From: Bacteroides sp.
GTDB taxonomy: Bacteria; Bacteroidota; Bacteroidia; Bacteroidales; Muribaculaceae
DNA length: 64,000 nucleotides
NCBI GenBank assembly: GCA_014801955.1
Contig: JAAVDE010000041.1
Span: 50,870 to 114,869 of the forward strand
Direction: 5' to 3'
Of the stretch, positions 45,742-54,896 are shown one piece after another. The notes below the pieces were generated by a model, which ran no database searches, was not told where the DNA came from, and saw only the letters and a program-made list of their open reading frames with translations. How positions within the stretch are numbered: the stretch's first letter is position 1; every line of letters begins with the position of its first letter. The translations under genes were made by a program, and so were the position numbers.

Positions 45742-46563
45742 ATGAAAATCAGCGAACTGGTCAGCGAGGTCAGAAAAACGCTGGGCGCAATCGACGACGC
45801 CCGCGGGGTTGAACGCGAGCTGTTTGAACAGCTGGCGCTGATGCGCCCGGTCGACGTTGTTGTTAACCCCGAGCGCGAGCTGCCCGACTTTGTTGAGCAA
45901 AAGATTTTGGCCGCAGCAGCGCGCGTTGCCGCCGGAGAGCCGGTGCAGTATGTGCTGGGCCACGCCCGCTTCTACGGTATGGACCTCAGCGTTGCACCCG
46001 GCGTTTTGATTCCGCGCCCCGAAACCGCCGAGCTGGTCGACCTGATAGTCGACCGCTATGGCAATCGACCTGACTTGCGCGTCATTGACCTCGGAACCGG
46101 CAGCGGAGCAATCGCCATTGCCCTGGCGCGCACGCTGAAGTTCGCCGACGTAACGGCGGTCGACATCTCGGACGAAGCCCTGGCCATAGCCCGCAAAAAT
46201 GCTGCCGACCAGCGCGTTAAGATCAACTTCGTTAAGGCCGACGTGTTGACCTACCGTCCGAGCGAGCGGTTTGACATCGTTGTCAGCAACCCGCCCTACG
46301 TTCTCGAATCGGAACGCGCCGAAATGGAGCCGCGGGTGCTCAACAACGAGCCGGCGCTGGCCCTGTTCGTGCCCGATTCCGACCCGCTGCGATTCTACTC
46401 GGCGATTCTGAAAAACTTCGCCGGCATGGCTTCGGCGTTCTACTTCGAAATCAACCCGATGCAGGCTTCGGCCTATCGCGGCGCGGAAATCGTTCGCGAT
46501 TCATTCGGAAAACTTCGTTTTGCAATCTATGACCCGGCAACTAACGCCCCGGCAGGCCTTTGA
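45742..46563 (+). CDS. prmC: Peptide chain release factor N5-glutamine methyltransferase
   Basis: 273 residues from the ATG at 45742. GEPVQYVLGHARFYGMDLSV and PGVLIPRPETAELVDLI are typical PrmC/HemK; the SAM site is DLGTGSGAIAIALA and the catalytic NPPY is in VSNPPYVLESE. It methylates the GGQ glutamine of release factors. recX overlaps its 3' end by 35 bases. prmC, recX and comF form an operon; no TAnnTTTG is seen directly upstream. Confidence 0.96.
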   Translation: MKISELVSEVRKTLGAIDDARGVERELFEQLALMRPVDVVVNPERELPDFVEQKILAAAARVAAGEPVQYVLGHARFYGMDLSVAPGVLIPRPETAELVDLIVDRYGNRPDLRVIDLGTGSGAIAIALARTLKFADVTAVDISDEALAIARKNAADQRVKINFVKADVLTYRPSERFDIVVSNPPYVLESERAEMEPRVLNNEPALALFVPDSDPLRFYSAILKNFAGMASAFYFEINPMQASAYRGAEIVRDSFGKLRFAIYDPATNAPAGL

Positions 46564-47014
46564 GCGCCTGGCCGACAGGGCTGCGACAACAGAAATGTGT
46601 TCGACCGAGGCCGAACAAAAGCTGCGCGACTGGCAAATCGCGCCGGAGGAGGCCGACGCTATCATTGACCGCCTGATAGCCGAGCGATATATCGACGACC
46701 GACGCTTCGCCCATGCCTACGTCCGCGACCGCATTAACAACGCCCGCTGGGGTCTGCTGAAAATCCGCCGGGCAATGCGCCTCAAGCGCCTGCCCAACTC
46801 GCTGATTGAAGAGGCAATCGACACCGAGCTCAACGATGAGACCTACTGCCGGAACCTCGCCGCCGCCCTGCGGTCGAAGGCGCGCTCAATGGAGCAGCCG
46901 CTGCTGCCGGCCGACCGCGCCAAGCTGGTTCGATTCGCCGCGTCGCGCGGCTATGAGCCGGATCTGATTCTCGAAATGGTCGACGATGAGGAATATTGGC
47001 GCAACGCTGACTGA
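46529..47014 (+). CDS. recX: RecX-family RecA regulator
   Basis: 161 residues from the ATG at 46529 (the ORF-track TTG start is 3 codons earlier). Triple three-helix repeats with CSTEAEQKLRDWQI, AIIDRLIAERYIDDRRFAHAYVRDR and ARWGLLKIRRAMRLKRLP, the classic RecX core. RecX binds RecA filaments and limits recombination. Overlaps prmC by 35 bases and comF by 29 bases. Confidence 0.93.
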   Translation: MTRQLTPRQAFERLADRAATTEMCSTEAEQKLRDWQIAPEEADAIIDRLIAERYIDDRRFAHAYVRDRINNARWGLLKIRRAMRLKRLPNSLIEEAIDTELNDETYCRNLAAALRSKARSMEQPLLPADRAKLVRFAASRGYEPDLILEMVDDEEYWRNAD

Positions 47015-47693
47015 GGCTCTGCTGTCGGTGTTGTTTCCGCCGCTCTGCCCATGCTGCGGGGCAACTATGGTGCGCGGCGAAAAGCCGCTGTGTCTGAGTT
47101 GCCGGATGAAGCTCCCGTTGACCGGCCACGAAAAGTCACCCACCTCCAACGACCTGATTAACAAGCTCCAGGGAATCATCGCCTTTGAGCGCGCCGCGGC
47201 CTACTTCACCTATCGCCGCGAGGCACCGCAGGCGCGGTTGCTCCACGACATGAAATATCATGGCCGCCCCGAAATTGGCCGACAGCTGGCCGCCGAGTAT
47301 TCCCGAACGCTCCTCGCCGCCGGCTTTTTCGATTCAATCGACGCCGTTGCGCCGGTTCCGCTGAACTTCTGGCGCCACTGCCGCCGAGGCTACAACCAGT
47401 CGGCCCACATCGCCGCCGGCGCCGCATCGGCTCCGGGACTGCCGGTCATCGACGCCCTCAGGGCCCGGCACCACAGCTCGCAAACGCGCCTGAGCGCAAC
47501 GGGCCGGCTCGAAGCACTGAAGGGAATTTTCAGCGCCCGCCCCGACTCGCTCCGCGGCATTAATCACCTGCTACTGGTCGACGATATTTGCACCACCGGC
47601 GCCACTCTCTATGCCTGCGCCGAGGCCCTGCGGGCCGTGCGTCCCGATTTGCGCATATCGGCCTTCGTGCTGGCAAGCACCTCGCTGCTCTGA
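46986..47693 (+). CDS. comF: ComF-family phosphoribosyltransferase-like protein
   Basis: 235 residues. Zinc-finger N-terminus CPCCG and, 17 residues on, CLSC; then YRREAPQARLLHDMKYHGR and the PRPP loop LLLVDDICTTGATL. ComF proteins take part in DNA uptake or in intracellular handling of imported DNA, although many are plain phosphoribosyltransferases. Start overlaps recX, so the three genes are probably co-translated. Confidence 0.93.
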   Translation: MRNIGATLTEALLSVLFPPLCPCCGATMVRGEKPLCLSCRMKLPLTGHEKSPTSNDLINKLQGIIAFERAAAYFTYRREAPQARLLHDMKYHGRPEIGRQLAAEYSRTLLAAGFFDSIDAVAPVPLNFWRHCRRGYNQSAHIAAGAASAPGLPVIDALRARHHSSQTRLSATGRLEALKGIFSARPDSLRGINHLLLVDDICTTGATLYACAEALRAVRPDLRISAFVLASTSLL

Positions 47694-47760
47694 CGCAAAA
47701 AAATTGCTAAAAATCGGTTACAATTCTGTTAAGCAATTGCCGCTTTTGAGATTTGTTTAG

Positions 47761-47768
47761 TAACTTTG
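47761..47768 (+). promoter_or_regulatory. Promoter -7 element, 6 bases from the receiver-like gene ATG
   Basis: TAACTTTG followed by CA; the ATG at 47775 is only 6 bases after the element, implying a leaderless or nearly leaderless transcript for the receiver-like gene and rnhB. Confidence 0.7.
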
Positions 47769-47774
47769 CATCGT

Positions 47775-48119
47775 ATGAACGAAACGCAAAAGAATAAACG
47801 TGCACTTGTGGCCACCGACGACCATTCTCTGCCCGCAGTTCTCACTGCAATGCTCGCTCCTACAGGCATTGAAGTGCAGTGCGTCGACAGCCAAAGTATG
47901 CAACCCTACGCCGAAAGCGGCTACACGGTTGTTATGGTCGATGGTAACCCCCTCGGAGAGGTTGGCCAGGGTTTGCCGGCAATGGTTGTAATTTCGCCCG
48001 ACGACCCCATAAACGCCTATGATTCAGGCGCTGACTTAGTCATAGACAAACCGCTGCGCACCAACGTGCTGCTGGCGAAGCTGCGTTCTGTGCTCCGCCG
48101 CTACGGCGTTAACATATGA
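47775..48119 (+). CDS. Small receiver-like domain protein
   Basis: 114 residues from the ATG at 47775. It follows a CheY-like pattern: acidic pair in VATDDHS, putative phospho-Asp in VVMVDGNP, hydrophobic strand PAMVVISPDD and the Lys in LVIDKPL. The segment between the phospho-Asp and the next strand is about ten residues shorter than in a normal receiver, so one helix seems lost and phosphorylation is uncertain. No output domain. Overlaps rnhB by 4 bases (ATGA). Not a family I can name. Confidence 0.6.
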   Translation: MNETQKNKRALVATDDHSLPAVLTAMLAPTGIEVQCVDSQSMQPYAESGYTVVMVDGNPLGEVGQGLPAMVVISPDDPINAYDSGADLVIDKPLRTNVLLAKLRSVLRRYGVNI

Positions 48120-48721
48120 ACCATCCCCCGCTGCTGCCCACCTCCTTCCAGACCGAACTGCTCGAAGCCGGCTGCGACGAGGCCGGACGCGGATGTCTGG
48201 CCGGTCCGGTATTTGCCGCCGCCGTCATTCTTCCGCCCGGATTCTCCCATCCGCTGCTCCACGACTCCAAGGCTCTCAGCCACCGGCAGCGGCTCGAGGT
48301 GCGCGAAGTGATTCAGCGAGAGGCCGTCAGCTGGGCCGTTGGCTCCTGCTCTGCGGCGGAAATCGACGAAATCAACATTTTGCGCGCATCTATCCTTGCA
48401 ATGCACCGCGCGCTCGACGCTCTCAGCGTTGAGCCCCAACTGATTGCAGTCGACGGCAACCGATTCACGCCCTGGCGCCTCGGCGTTCCGTTCACAACCA
48501 TCGTTAAAGGCGACGCCAAGTTCGCCAACATTGCCGCCGCCAGCATCCTTGCAAAAACCTATCGCGACGAATTCATGGCCGACGCCGCCCGCCTGTATCC
48601 CGCCTACGGCTGGGAACAAAACAAAGCCTACCCCACCGCCGCCCACCGCGCAGCCATCGCCGCCAACGGCCCCTCGCCCCTCCACCGCCTGACCTTCCGC
48701 CTCCTCCCCACCCCCAAATAG
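48116..48721 (+). CDS. rnhB: Ribonuclease HII
   Basis: 201 residues. LEAGCDEAGRGCLAGPVFAAA carries the catalytic DE of motif I; KGDAKFANIAAASILAKTYR and YGWEQNKAYPTAAHRAAI are the following conserved blocks. It removes RNA from RNA-DNA hybrids and single ribonucleotides. Start overlaps the receiver-like gene. Confidence 0.97.
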   Translation: MNHPPLLPTSFQTELLEAGCDEAGRGCLAGPVFAAAVILPPGFSHPLLHDSKALSHRQRLEVREVIQREAVSWAVGSCSAAEIDEINILRASILAMHRALDALSVEPQLIAVDGNRFTPWRLGVPFTTIVKGDAKFANIAAASILAKTYRDEFMADAARLYPAYGWEQNKAYPTAAHRAAIAANGPSPLHRLTFRLLPTPK

Positions 48722-48739
48722 TTTTTCATCACTCCTCCT

Positions 48740-50290
48740 ATGGCAGAATTTGATATTTCCAAACTCGGAGTCTACCGAGAACATAACCGACTCGAAGCCA
48801 AATCGGCAAAAGGCGGATTCCCGGGTTCATTTTGGGAAACCTTCTCGGCATTCGCCAATACCGACGGCGGAATCATTCTGCTTGGAGTCAAAGAAGAGAA
48901 AGACGGACGTCTGACACCCGAAACTATCGATGCGGAAAAACTGCGCAAGGATTTTTGGAATATGGTTAACAACCGACAGAAAATCAGCGCAAATATCGTA
49001 ACGGACAGTATGGTAAAAATCGAGCAACTCAATGGCAGAGATATTCTCGTTGTTGATGTTCCTCGAGCCGACAGAACAGCCCGCCCGGTCTACATCGGAT
49101 CTAATCCGAAATCAGGCACCTTCCGCCGCAACCACGAAGGCGACTACCATTGCTCTGTTGAAGAGATGGCACTGATGTTTCGCGATGCGGCTTTTGTTAC
49201 ACAAGATGCAAAGGTCCTTGAACTGATGGATATTGACGTTTTCTGCAGCGAAACCATCAGGCGCTATCGGAACTTTTTCCGCTCGGCCCACACAAACCAC
49301 CTCTGGAACAACGAAGACGACGAAATCTTTCTCCGTAAAATCGGAGCCATCGGCATTGGCAACGACCGCAAATATCACCCGACTGCCGCCGGGTTGCTGA
49401 TGTTCGGCCATGAATATGAGATAGCACGCGAATTTCCAAACTATTTCCTTGATTATCAAGAGAACCGTTCAGTCGGCTCCCTTCGTTGGACAGACCGGAT
49501 AGTTTCTACATCGGGCGACTGGAGCGGTAATGTGTTCGACTTCGTAATAGAATCTTTGCAACGCATGCAACAAGGACTGAAAGTGCCTTTTGTGCTGAAA
49601 GGAAATACTCGCGTTGACGACACGCCTATCCACAAGCTGCTGCGCGAGGCCATTACCAACAGCGTTGTTCATGCCGACTTCTATGGTCGACAAGGCCTGG
49701 TTATCCAAAAATCTGCCAACGGTTATAGATTCGCAAATCCCGGAACAATCCGGATTTCAATTTCAGAAGCAGTTGGCGGAGGCATCTCTGACCCGCGCAA
49801 TGGAATAATGCTAAAGATGTTTTCCCTAATCGAATTTGGCGAACGCGCAGGCAGCGGACTCAGCGGAATCTGCAACGTTTGGGAGAAAGTTTACCACACC
49901 CCGGCAACAATCGAAGAAACGCACTCCAACGGAGTTGACCGCACGGTTCTGACCCTCAGGACCGAAGGTCGAGAACAAGACATTGACGCCATGCTTGAAC
50001 TCTACGACGGGGTAATCACTACCCCAAACACTACCCCGAGCACTACCCCGAGCACTACCCCGAACACTACCCATTCCTCTACCCCGACTACTACCCAACT
50101 TCTGCCAATACAAGACCGAATTATTGCTGAACTGAAAGGAAACCCCCGGCTGAGCCGAAAAGAACTGGCCGCAATAATAGGTTCGATTTCTGAAGATGGC
50201 ATAAAATATCACCTGAAGAAACTGCAATCAAAAGGTCTTATCCGCAGGGACGGGCCAAACAATGGCGGCCAATGGACTATTCTCCGATAG
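48740..50290 (+). CDS. AlbA_2/Schlafen-type DNA-binding domain protein with HATPase-like domain
   Basis: 516 residues. The N-terminal AlbA_2 domain (HNRLEAKSAKGGFPGSFWET to GGIILLGVKEE) is followed by a GHKL-like ATP-binding region (LREAITNSVVHADFYG, then GLSGICNVWEK), a Thr/Pro linker of 12-base repeats, and a C-terminal winged helix (LSRKELAAIIGSISEDGIKYHL). This is the usual layout of putative transcriptional regulators of the DUF4062/AlbA class, common in gut Bacteroidota and often carried on mobile or variable DNA. Codon use is AT-richer than in neighbours, suggesting recent arrival. Follows rnhB by 18 bases; no partner toxin or defence gene. Confidence 0.88.
   Translation: MAEFDISKLGVYREHNRLEAKSAKGGFPGSFWETFSAFANTDGGIILLGVKEEKDGRLTPETIDAEKLRKDFWNMVNNRQKISANIVTDSMVKIEQLNGRDILVVDVPRADRTARPVYIGSNPKSGTFRRNHEGDYHCSVEEMALMFRDAAFVTQDAKVLELMDIDVFCSETIRRYRNFFRSAHTNHLWNNEDDEIFLRKIGAIGIGNDRKYHPTAAGLLMFGHEYEIAREFPNYFLDYQENRSVGSLRWTDRIVSTSGDWSGNVFDFVIESLQRMQQGLKVPFVLKGNTRVDDTPIHKLLREAITNSVVHADFYGRQGLVIQKSANGYRFANPGTIRISISEAVGGGISDPRNGIMLKMFSLIEFGERAGSGLSGICNVWEKVYHTPATIEETHSNGVDRTVLTLRTEGREQDIDAMLELYDGVITTPNTTPSTTPSTTPNTTHSSTPTTTQLLPIQDRIIAELKGNPRLSRKELAAIIGSISEDGIKYHLKKLQSKGLIRRDGPNNGGQWTILR
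50018..50098 (+). repeat. 12-base tandem repeat encoding a Thr/Pro linker
   Basis: About six or seven imperfect copies of ACTACCCCGAGC giving TTPNTTPSTTPSTTPNTTHS. The unit is a multiple of three, so copy number can change linker length without frameshift. Confidence 0.85.
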
Positions 50291-50359
50291 ATGGATGGCC
50301 TAACCGACATATTAACCCCACAATTTTGCATTGGGCTTTTAAGTTTTCATTTTTTTTAG

Positions 50360-50367
50360 TAACTTTG
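50360..50367 (+). promoter_or_regulatory. Promoter -7 element for the acyltransferase operon
   Basis: TAACTTTG followed by C in an AT-rich gap, 24 bases before the ATG at 50392. Confidence 0.75.
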
Positions 50368-50391
50368 CGCTTGCATTTGCTAATACTCTAA

Positions 50392-51558
50392 ATGAACAAC
50401 CAAGAATTCAACGATATTGCTCCGTTCGACGACGGGCCCGATTTTCACCAACATATTGAGCGTTTGGTGGCCGAACCGCAGTTTGAACACGCCGTTAAAT
50501 GGGTGCTTCCCGGCGTTGATTACCACGAGTTTTCAAAAAAACTCCTTGATTGCCATACGCAACAGGAATTTCAGCATCGAATAATGCTCCCTTTCCTGGC
50601 AAATCTGGAAGCTAAAACCACTCAGGGCGTTACCCTGACCGGTATTGAGAATTACGAGCCCGACAAGAGCTACGTTTTGATTTCCAATCATCGCGACATT
50701 GTTCTGGACGCGTCGTTTCTGAACCTGGGAATGGTGCGCGGCGGCCGACAGACGTGTGAAGTGGCCATCGGCAACAATCTGCTGATTCTTCCGTGGATCG
50801 ACGAGCTGGTAAGACTCAACAAGAGTTTCATAGTTAAGCGCGACAACGGCATACGCGGTGCCCTCGAGGCCGCCAAGCACCTGAGCGCCTATATTCACTA
50901 TTGCATCAACGAAAAGGGCCAGAGCCTCTGGATCGCCCACCGCGAAGGGCGCGCCAAGGACAGCAATGACCGAACCCAGGAGGGCCTGATCAAAATGCTG
51001 ACGCTCGGCGGCTCCGGCTCGCCGCTGGAAAGTATCGGCGAGGTTCGCCTGCTGCCGGTCAGCATCAGCTATGAGTTTGACCCCAACGACTATCTGAAAG
51101 CGCGCGAGTTCCTTTGCAAACGCAGGGACCCGAACTTCAAAAAGTCGGAACACGACGACCTGCTGAGCATGGAAACCGGAATCATGCAGCAGAAAGGGCG
51201 CGTTCATTTCGCTCTGACCGAGTGCATCAATCCCGAGCTCGACGCTCTGCCGGCGGGGTTGAACCGCTCGGAAGCGTGTGAACACGTTTGTAAAATCGTT
51301 GACAACCATATCCACCGCAACTACCGGATATATCCGATAAACTACGTTGCCCACGACCTGCTCAGCGGCGAGCATCGCTTTGCCGACCAGTATAGCGAGG
51401 CCGACGTTGCCGCCGTTAACGAACGCCTGGCAACGCAGCTGGCAAAAGTAGACCTCCCCGACATCACCGCCGATGAAATGCAGTTCATGCGCGAAATGAT
51501 GTTAACAATGTATGCCAATCCATTGAGCAACAAAATAGCTTCACTGTCGAATTCCTAA
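50392..51558 (+). CDS. PlsC-like glycerophospholipid acyltransferase
   Basis: 388 residues. NHRDIVLDASFLNLG holds the HX4D acyltransferase motif; WIAHREGRAKDSNDRTQ resembles the EGxR motif. A long N-terminal helical extension and C-terminal tail make it larger than PlsC of E. coli. It probably acylates lysophosphatidate or a related lipid at the inner membrane; the exact acceptor is unknown. First gene of a unit including the phosphoesterase (stop and start share one base, TAATG), tex and folK. Confidence 0.85.
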   Translation: MNNQEFNDIAPFDDGPDFHQHIERLVAEPQFEHAVKWVLPGVDYHEFSKKLLDCHTQQEFQHRIMLPFLANLEAKTTQGVTLTGIENYEPDKSYVLISNHRDIVLDASFLNLGMVRGGRQTCEVAIGNNLLILPWIDELVRLNKSFIVKRDNGIRGALEAAKHLSAYIHYCINEKGQSLWIAHREGRAKDSNDRTQEGLIKMLTLGGSGSPLESIGEVRLLPVSISYEFDPNDYLKAREFLCKRRDPNFKKSEHDDLLSMETGIMQQKGRVHFALTECINPELDALPAGLNRSEACEHVCKIVDNHIHRNYRIYPINYVAHDLLSGEHRFADQYSEADVAAVNERLATQLAKVDLPDITADEMQFMREMMLTMYANPLSNKIASLSNS

Positions 51559-52754
51559 TGCGAATTTCTTTGATTCTTGCCGCCTCGGCGCTGATTTTTC
51601 AGCTGCTTGTCGACACTTATCTCTACCTGATTGCCAAACGCCGCTGCCACCAACCGGGTCCGGCCAGGTTCCAACTCTTTCAGGGCGCATTTTTTCTACT
51701 CTACGCCCTGGTAATCTTCTTTATTCCGGCGCGCAGGGCGTCGGATTCCGCAGGCCTGGGCATAGTAATGTGGATGGTGTTCGGCTATCTGACGGTCTAT
51801 GCCGCCAAGCTGACGTTCATTATCTTTGACCTGGCGGCCTCGGTTCCGCTCCTGTTCCGGCGCCGGCGCCTGCGGTGGCTGAGCCGCGCGGGCATAGCTG
51901 CGGCGGCGGTCGTTGCGCTAACGATGCTCTGGGGGGCATTCGTTAACCGCAAACATATTCAAATCAACGAAGTCAACGTTAAAATAGCCTCGCTGCCCGA
52001 CAGTTTCAACGGCTACCGCGTGGCTCAGATTTCAGACCTCCACCTGGGAACGTTTGGCAACGACACCACCTTTATTTCCCAACTCGTTGACTCCATCAAC
52101 GCCCTGCAGCCCAACATCATAGTATTCACCGGCGACCTCGTTAACCAGCGGGCCTCGGAAGCCGAACCGTTCATTGCCCCGCTGGGGCGCCTCGAGGCTC
52201 CCGACGGCGTTTTTTCCATTCTCGGCAACCACGACTATGGCGACTACGTTCAATGGCCGAGCGAGACCGAAAAGGAGGAAAACATGGAAATGCTGATGGA
52301 TCATCAGATTGCAATGGGCTGGGAATTGCTGACGAACTCGTCGGAGGTAATCTATGGCAACGCGCCGGGCGACTCAATCGTCATTGTCGGCGTTGAAAAC
52401 TGGGGCGACCCGCCATTTCCGCAATACGGCAACATCGACCTGGCCTATCCGACCTCGGGCGACTCAGCCACAAAAATCCTGCTGACCCACAATCCGCGCC
52501 ACTGGACCGACCTGGTCGCCCCGACCGACTCGCTGCGCTACGCCCTGACTCTCAGTGGCCACACCCACGCGATGCAATTCCAAATCGGACGGTTCAGCCC
52601 GGCTCAGTTCCGCTACCCCGACTGCTGGGGAGGGCTCTACACCGCCCCCGACGGACAGCGACACCTCTACGTCAACATCGGCGCCGGCACCGTTGGCTTT
52701 CCGATGCGCATCGGCGCCACCCCTGAAATAACGCTCTTCACTCTCACTAAGTAA
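51558..52754 (+). CDS. Membrane-anchored metallophosphoesterase (YaeI-like)
   Basis: 398 residues. Three or four N-terminal membrane helices (to about residue 135), then a calcineurin-like domain with all motifs: QISDLHLG, FTGDLVN, ILGNHDYG, LLTHNPR and LSGHTHAMQ. Similar proteins hydrolyse phosphodiesters of lipids or nucleotides; the substrate here is unknown. It shares one base with the acyltransferase gene upstream and is 6 bases from tex, so it may act in lipid turnover with the acyltransferase. Confidence 0.9.
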   Translation: MRISLILAASALIFQLLVDTYLYLIAKRRCHQPGPARFQLFQGAFFLLYALVIFFIPARRASDSAGLGIVMWMVFGYLTVYAAKLTFIIFDLAASVPLLFRRRRLRWLSRAGIAAAAVVALTMLWGAFVNRKHIQINEVNVKIASLPDSFNGYRVAQISDLHLGTFGNDTTFISQLVDSINALQPNIIVFTGDLVNQRASEAEPFIAPLGRLEAPDGVFSILGNHDYGDYVQWPSETEKEENMEMLMDHQIAMGWELLTNSSEVIYGNAPGDSIVIVGVENWGDPPFPQYGNIDLAYPTSGDSATKILLTHNPRHWTDLVAPTDSLRYALTLSGHTHAMQFQIGRFSPAQFRYPDCWGGLYTAPDGQRHLYVNIGAGTVGFPMRIGATPEITLFTLTK

Positions 52755-52760
52755 TAACTC

Positions 52761-54896
52761 ATGAGAATCCCTTCTACCGACCTGCCTTCGATAATTGCAG
52801 AAGACCTGAATCTGACCCGCAAACAGGCCAACGCAACAATCAAACTGCTCGACGACGGCGCAACAGTGCCTTTCATTGCCCGCTACCGAAAGGAAGCTAC
52901 CGGCGATCTCGACGAGCTGATGGTCTACCAAGTCAGCCGCCGCCTGGCCGCACTGCGCGAGTTCCTGAAACGCCGCGAATTCATTGTTGAGCAAATCAGG
53001 GGCGCCGGAGCGCTGACCCCCGAGCTGGCCGACCGCATTGAACACACTTTCGACCCCGCAACGCTCGAAGATATTTACCTGCCCTTCAAGCCCAAGCGCC
53101 GCACCCGCGCCGAAATGGCCCGCGAGCGCGGCCTCGAGCCGCTGGCAAAAATCATAATGGCGCAAACAACGTTGATTCTCAAACGAACAACAAAGAAATA
53201 CGTTGACAAGGTTGAAGTGCCAACGGCTGCAGATGCGATTGCCGGCGCGCTCGACATCATTGCCGAGTGGATGAGCGAAAACGAAAAGGTGCGCAACCTG
53301 ATTCGCGCAAAATTCCAGCGCTCGGCAGAATTTTCGACCAAGAAGGCTAAAAACGCAAACGACGAGAACGAGCTCTACGCCTCGTTCTATGATTATTCGC
53401 AGCCGTTGCGCCTGGTGCCCTCCCACCGCTATCTGGGCGCGCGCCGCGGCGAAGAGGCCGGGATTCTGAAAGTCTCCATCGCCATCAACGACGACGAAAT
53501 GATCGAGCGCCTCGGCCGCTTCTTTATCAAACCGGGCGCCAATCCGGAGTGTGCGGAACTGGTCGGCCAGGCCATCCGCGATTCCTATCGCCGCCTGCTG
53601 CGCCCGTCGATTGAAAACGAAATCGCCGCCGCCGCCAAGGAAAAGGCCGACTCCGCGGCCATCGATAATTTTGCCTACAACCTGCGGCAGCTGCTGATGA
53701 CTCCGCCGCTCTTTGGCAAGCGAGTAATGGGCATCGACCCCGGCTTCCGCAGCGGATGCAAGGTCGCCTGCCTCGACGAGCAGGGCAACCTCCTGGCCGA
53801 CGACATTTTCAATCTCTCCGACCCCCACGGCGCCGCCTATCTGATCTGCTCGATGATAAGCACCTTCAACATTGACGTCATTGCGCTCGGCTCGGGCACT
53901 GCGGGCCGCGAAACCCAGCGCTTCCTCAACGACGTTCGCATGCCGCGCCCTGTGCAGATTGCGATGGTCAACGAAGATGGCGCCTCGGTCTACTCGGCCA
54001 GCGAAATCGCCCGCGAGGAGTTTCCCGACAAAGACATTACCGTTCGCGGCGCCATTTCCATCGGCCGCCGCCTGCAAGACCCCCTGGCCGAGCTGGTTAA
54101 AATCGACCCCAAGAGCATCGGCGTCGGCCAGTATCAGCACGACGTTGACCAAACGCGCCTGAAAGAATCGCTCGACTTCACGGTTGAAAGCTGCGTTAAC
54201 TCCGTAGGCGTCAACGTTAACACCGCGTCGGCCGCCCTGCTCAGCTACGTCAGCGGCATCGGCCCCGCCCTGGCGCGCTACATTGTTGACTACCGCAAGG
54301 AAAACGGCCCCTTCCGCCGCCGCACCGACCTGATGAACGTTTCGCGAATGGGCGAAAAGGCCTTTCAGCAATGTGCGGGCTTCCTGCGCATCCCCGACGC
54401 AGAAAACCCGCTCGACAACACTGCCATCCACCCCGAGCGCTACGAGCTGGTGATGCGCATGGCCCGCGACCTGCGAACCTCAACCGCCCAGCTGGTCAAC
54501 AATCCCGCCCTGGCTTCCAACATCGAAATCGCAAAATATCTCGATAAAGATACCGGCGTTCCGACCCTGAAACTCATAATCGAGGAGCTGTCGAAGCCCC
54601 GCCGCGACGCCGCCGAGGAGGTAGCCAACGCCGAGTTCGACGAAAACATCAGCTCCATCAACGACATCCGCCCCGGAATGACCCTGACCGGCAAGGTCAA
54701 CAACATTACCAATTTCGGCGCGTTCGTTGACCTGGGAATCAAGGAAAACGGTCTGCTCCACGTTTCGCAAATGAGCGAACGCTTCGTCAACTCGCCGTTT
54801 GAGGTAGTCAGCATGGGTCAGACAATCCGCGCGCGAGTAATGGACGTTGACCCCCTGCGCGGTCGCATTGCCCTAACTCTCAAGGGCCTGGAGTAA
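52761..54896 (+). CDS. tex: Tex-family RNA-binding transcription accessory protein
   Basis: 711 residues. Tex N-terminal domain (TVPFIARYRKEATGDLDE), YqgF-like domain (VMGIDPGFRSGCKVACLDEQ), helix-hairpin-helix (LLSYVSGIGPALARYIVDYR) and a C-terminal S1 domain (LTGKVNNITNFGAFVDLGIK). Tex is a conserved nucleic acid-binding protein that affects transcription and toxin gene expression in some species. The length is normal. folK overlaps its stop by one base. Confidence 0.97.
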   Translation: MRIPSTDLPSIIAEDLNLTRKQANATIKLLDDGATVPFIARYRKEATGDLDELMVYQVSRRLAALREFLKRREFIVEQIRGAGALTPELADRIEHTFDPATLEDIYLPFKPKRRTRAEMARERGLEPLAKIIMAQTTLILKRTTKKYVDKVEVPTAADAIAGALDIIAEWMSENEKVRNLIRAKFQRSAEFSTKKAKNANDENELYASFYDYSQPLRLVPSHRYLGARRGEEAGILKVSIAINDDEMIERLGRFFIKPGANPECAELVGQAIRDSYRRLLRPSIENEIAAAAKEKADSAAIDNFAYNLRQLLMTPPLFGKRVMGIDPGFRSGCKVACLDEQGNLLADDIFNLSDPHGAAYLICSMISTFNIDVIALGSGTAGRETQRFLNDVRMPRPVQIAMVNEDGASVYSASEIAREEFPDKDITVRGAISIGRRLQDPLAELVKIDPKSIGVGQYQHDVDQTRLKESLDFTVESCVNSVGVNVNTASAALLSYVSGIGPALARYIVDYRKENGPFRRRTDLMNVSRMGEKAFQQCAGFLRIPDAENPLDNTAIHPERYELVMRMARDLRTSTAQLVNNPALASNIEIAKYLDKDTGVPTLKLIIEELSKPRRDAAEEVANAEFDENISSINDIRPGMTLTGKVNNITNFGAFVDLGIKENGLLHVSQMSERFVNSPFEVVSMGQTIRARVMDVDPLRGRIALTLKGLE

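Noticed and set aside
48740-50290. Multi-gene antiphage defence island
   Set aside because: A single AlbA/Schlafen-type gene without a nuclease, methylase, toxin or other partner on either side.
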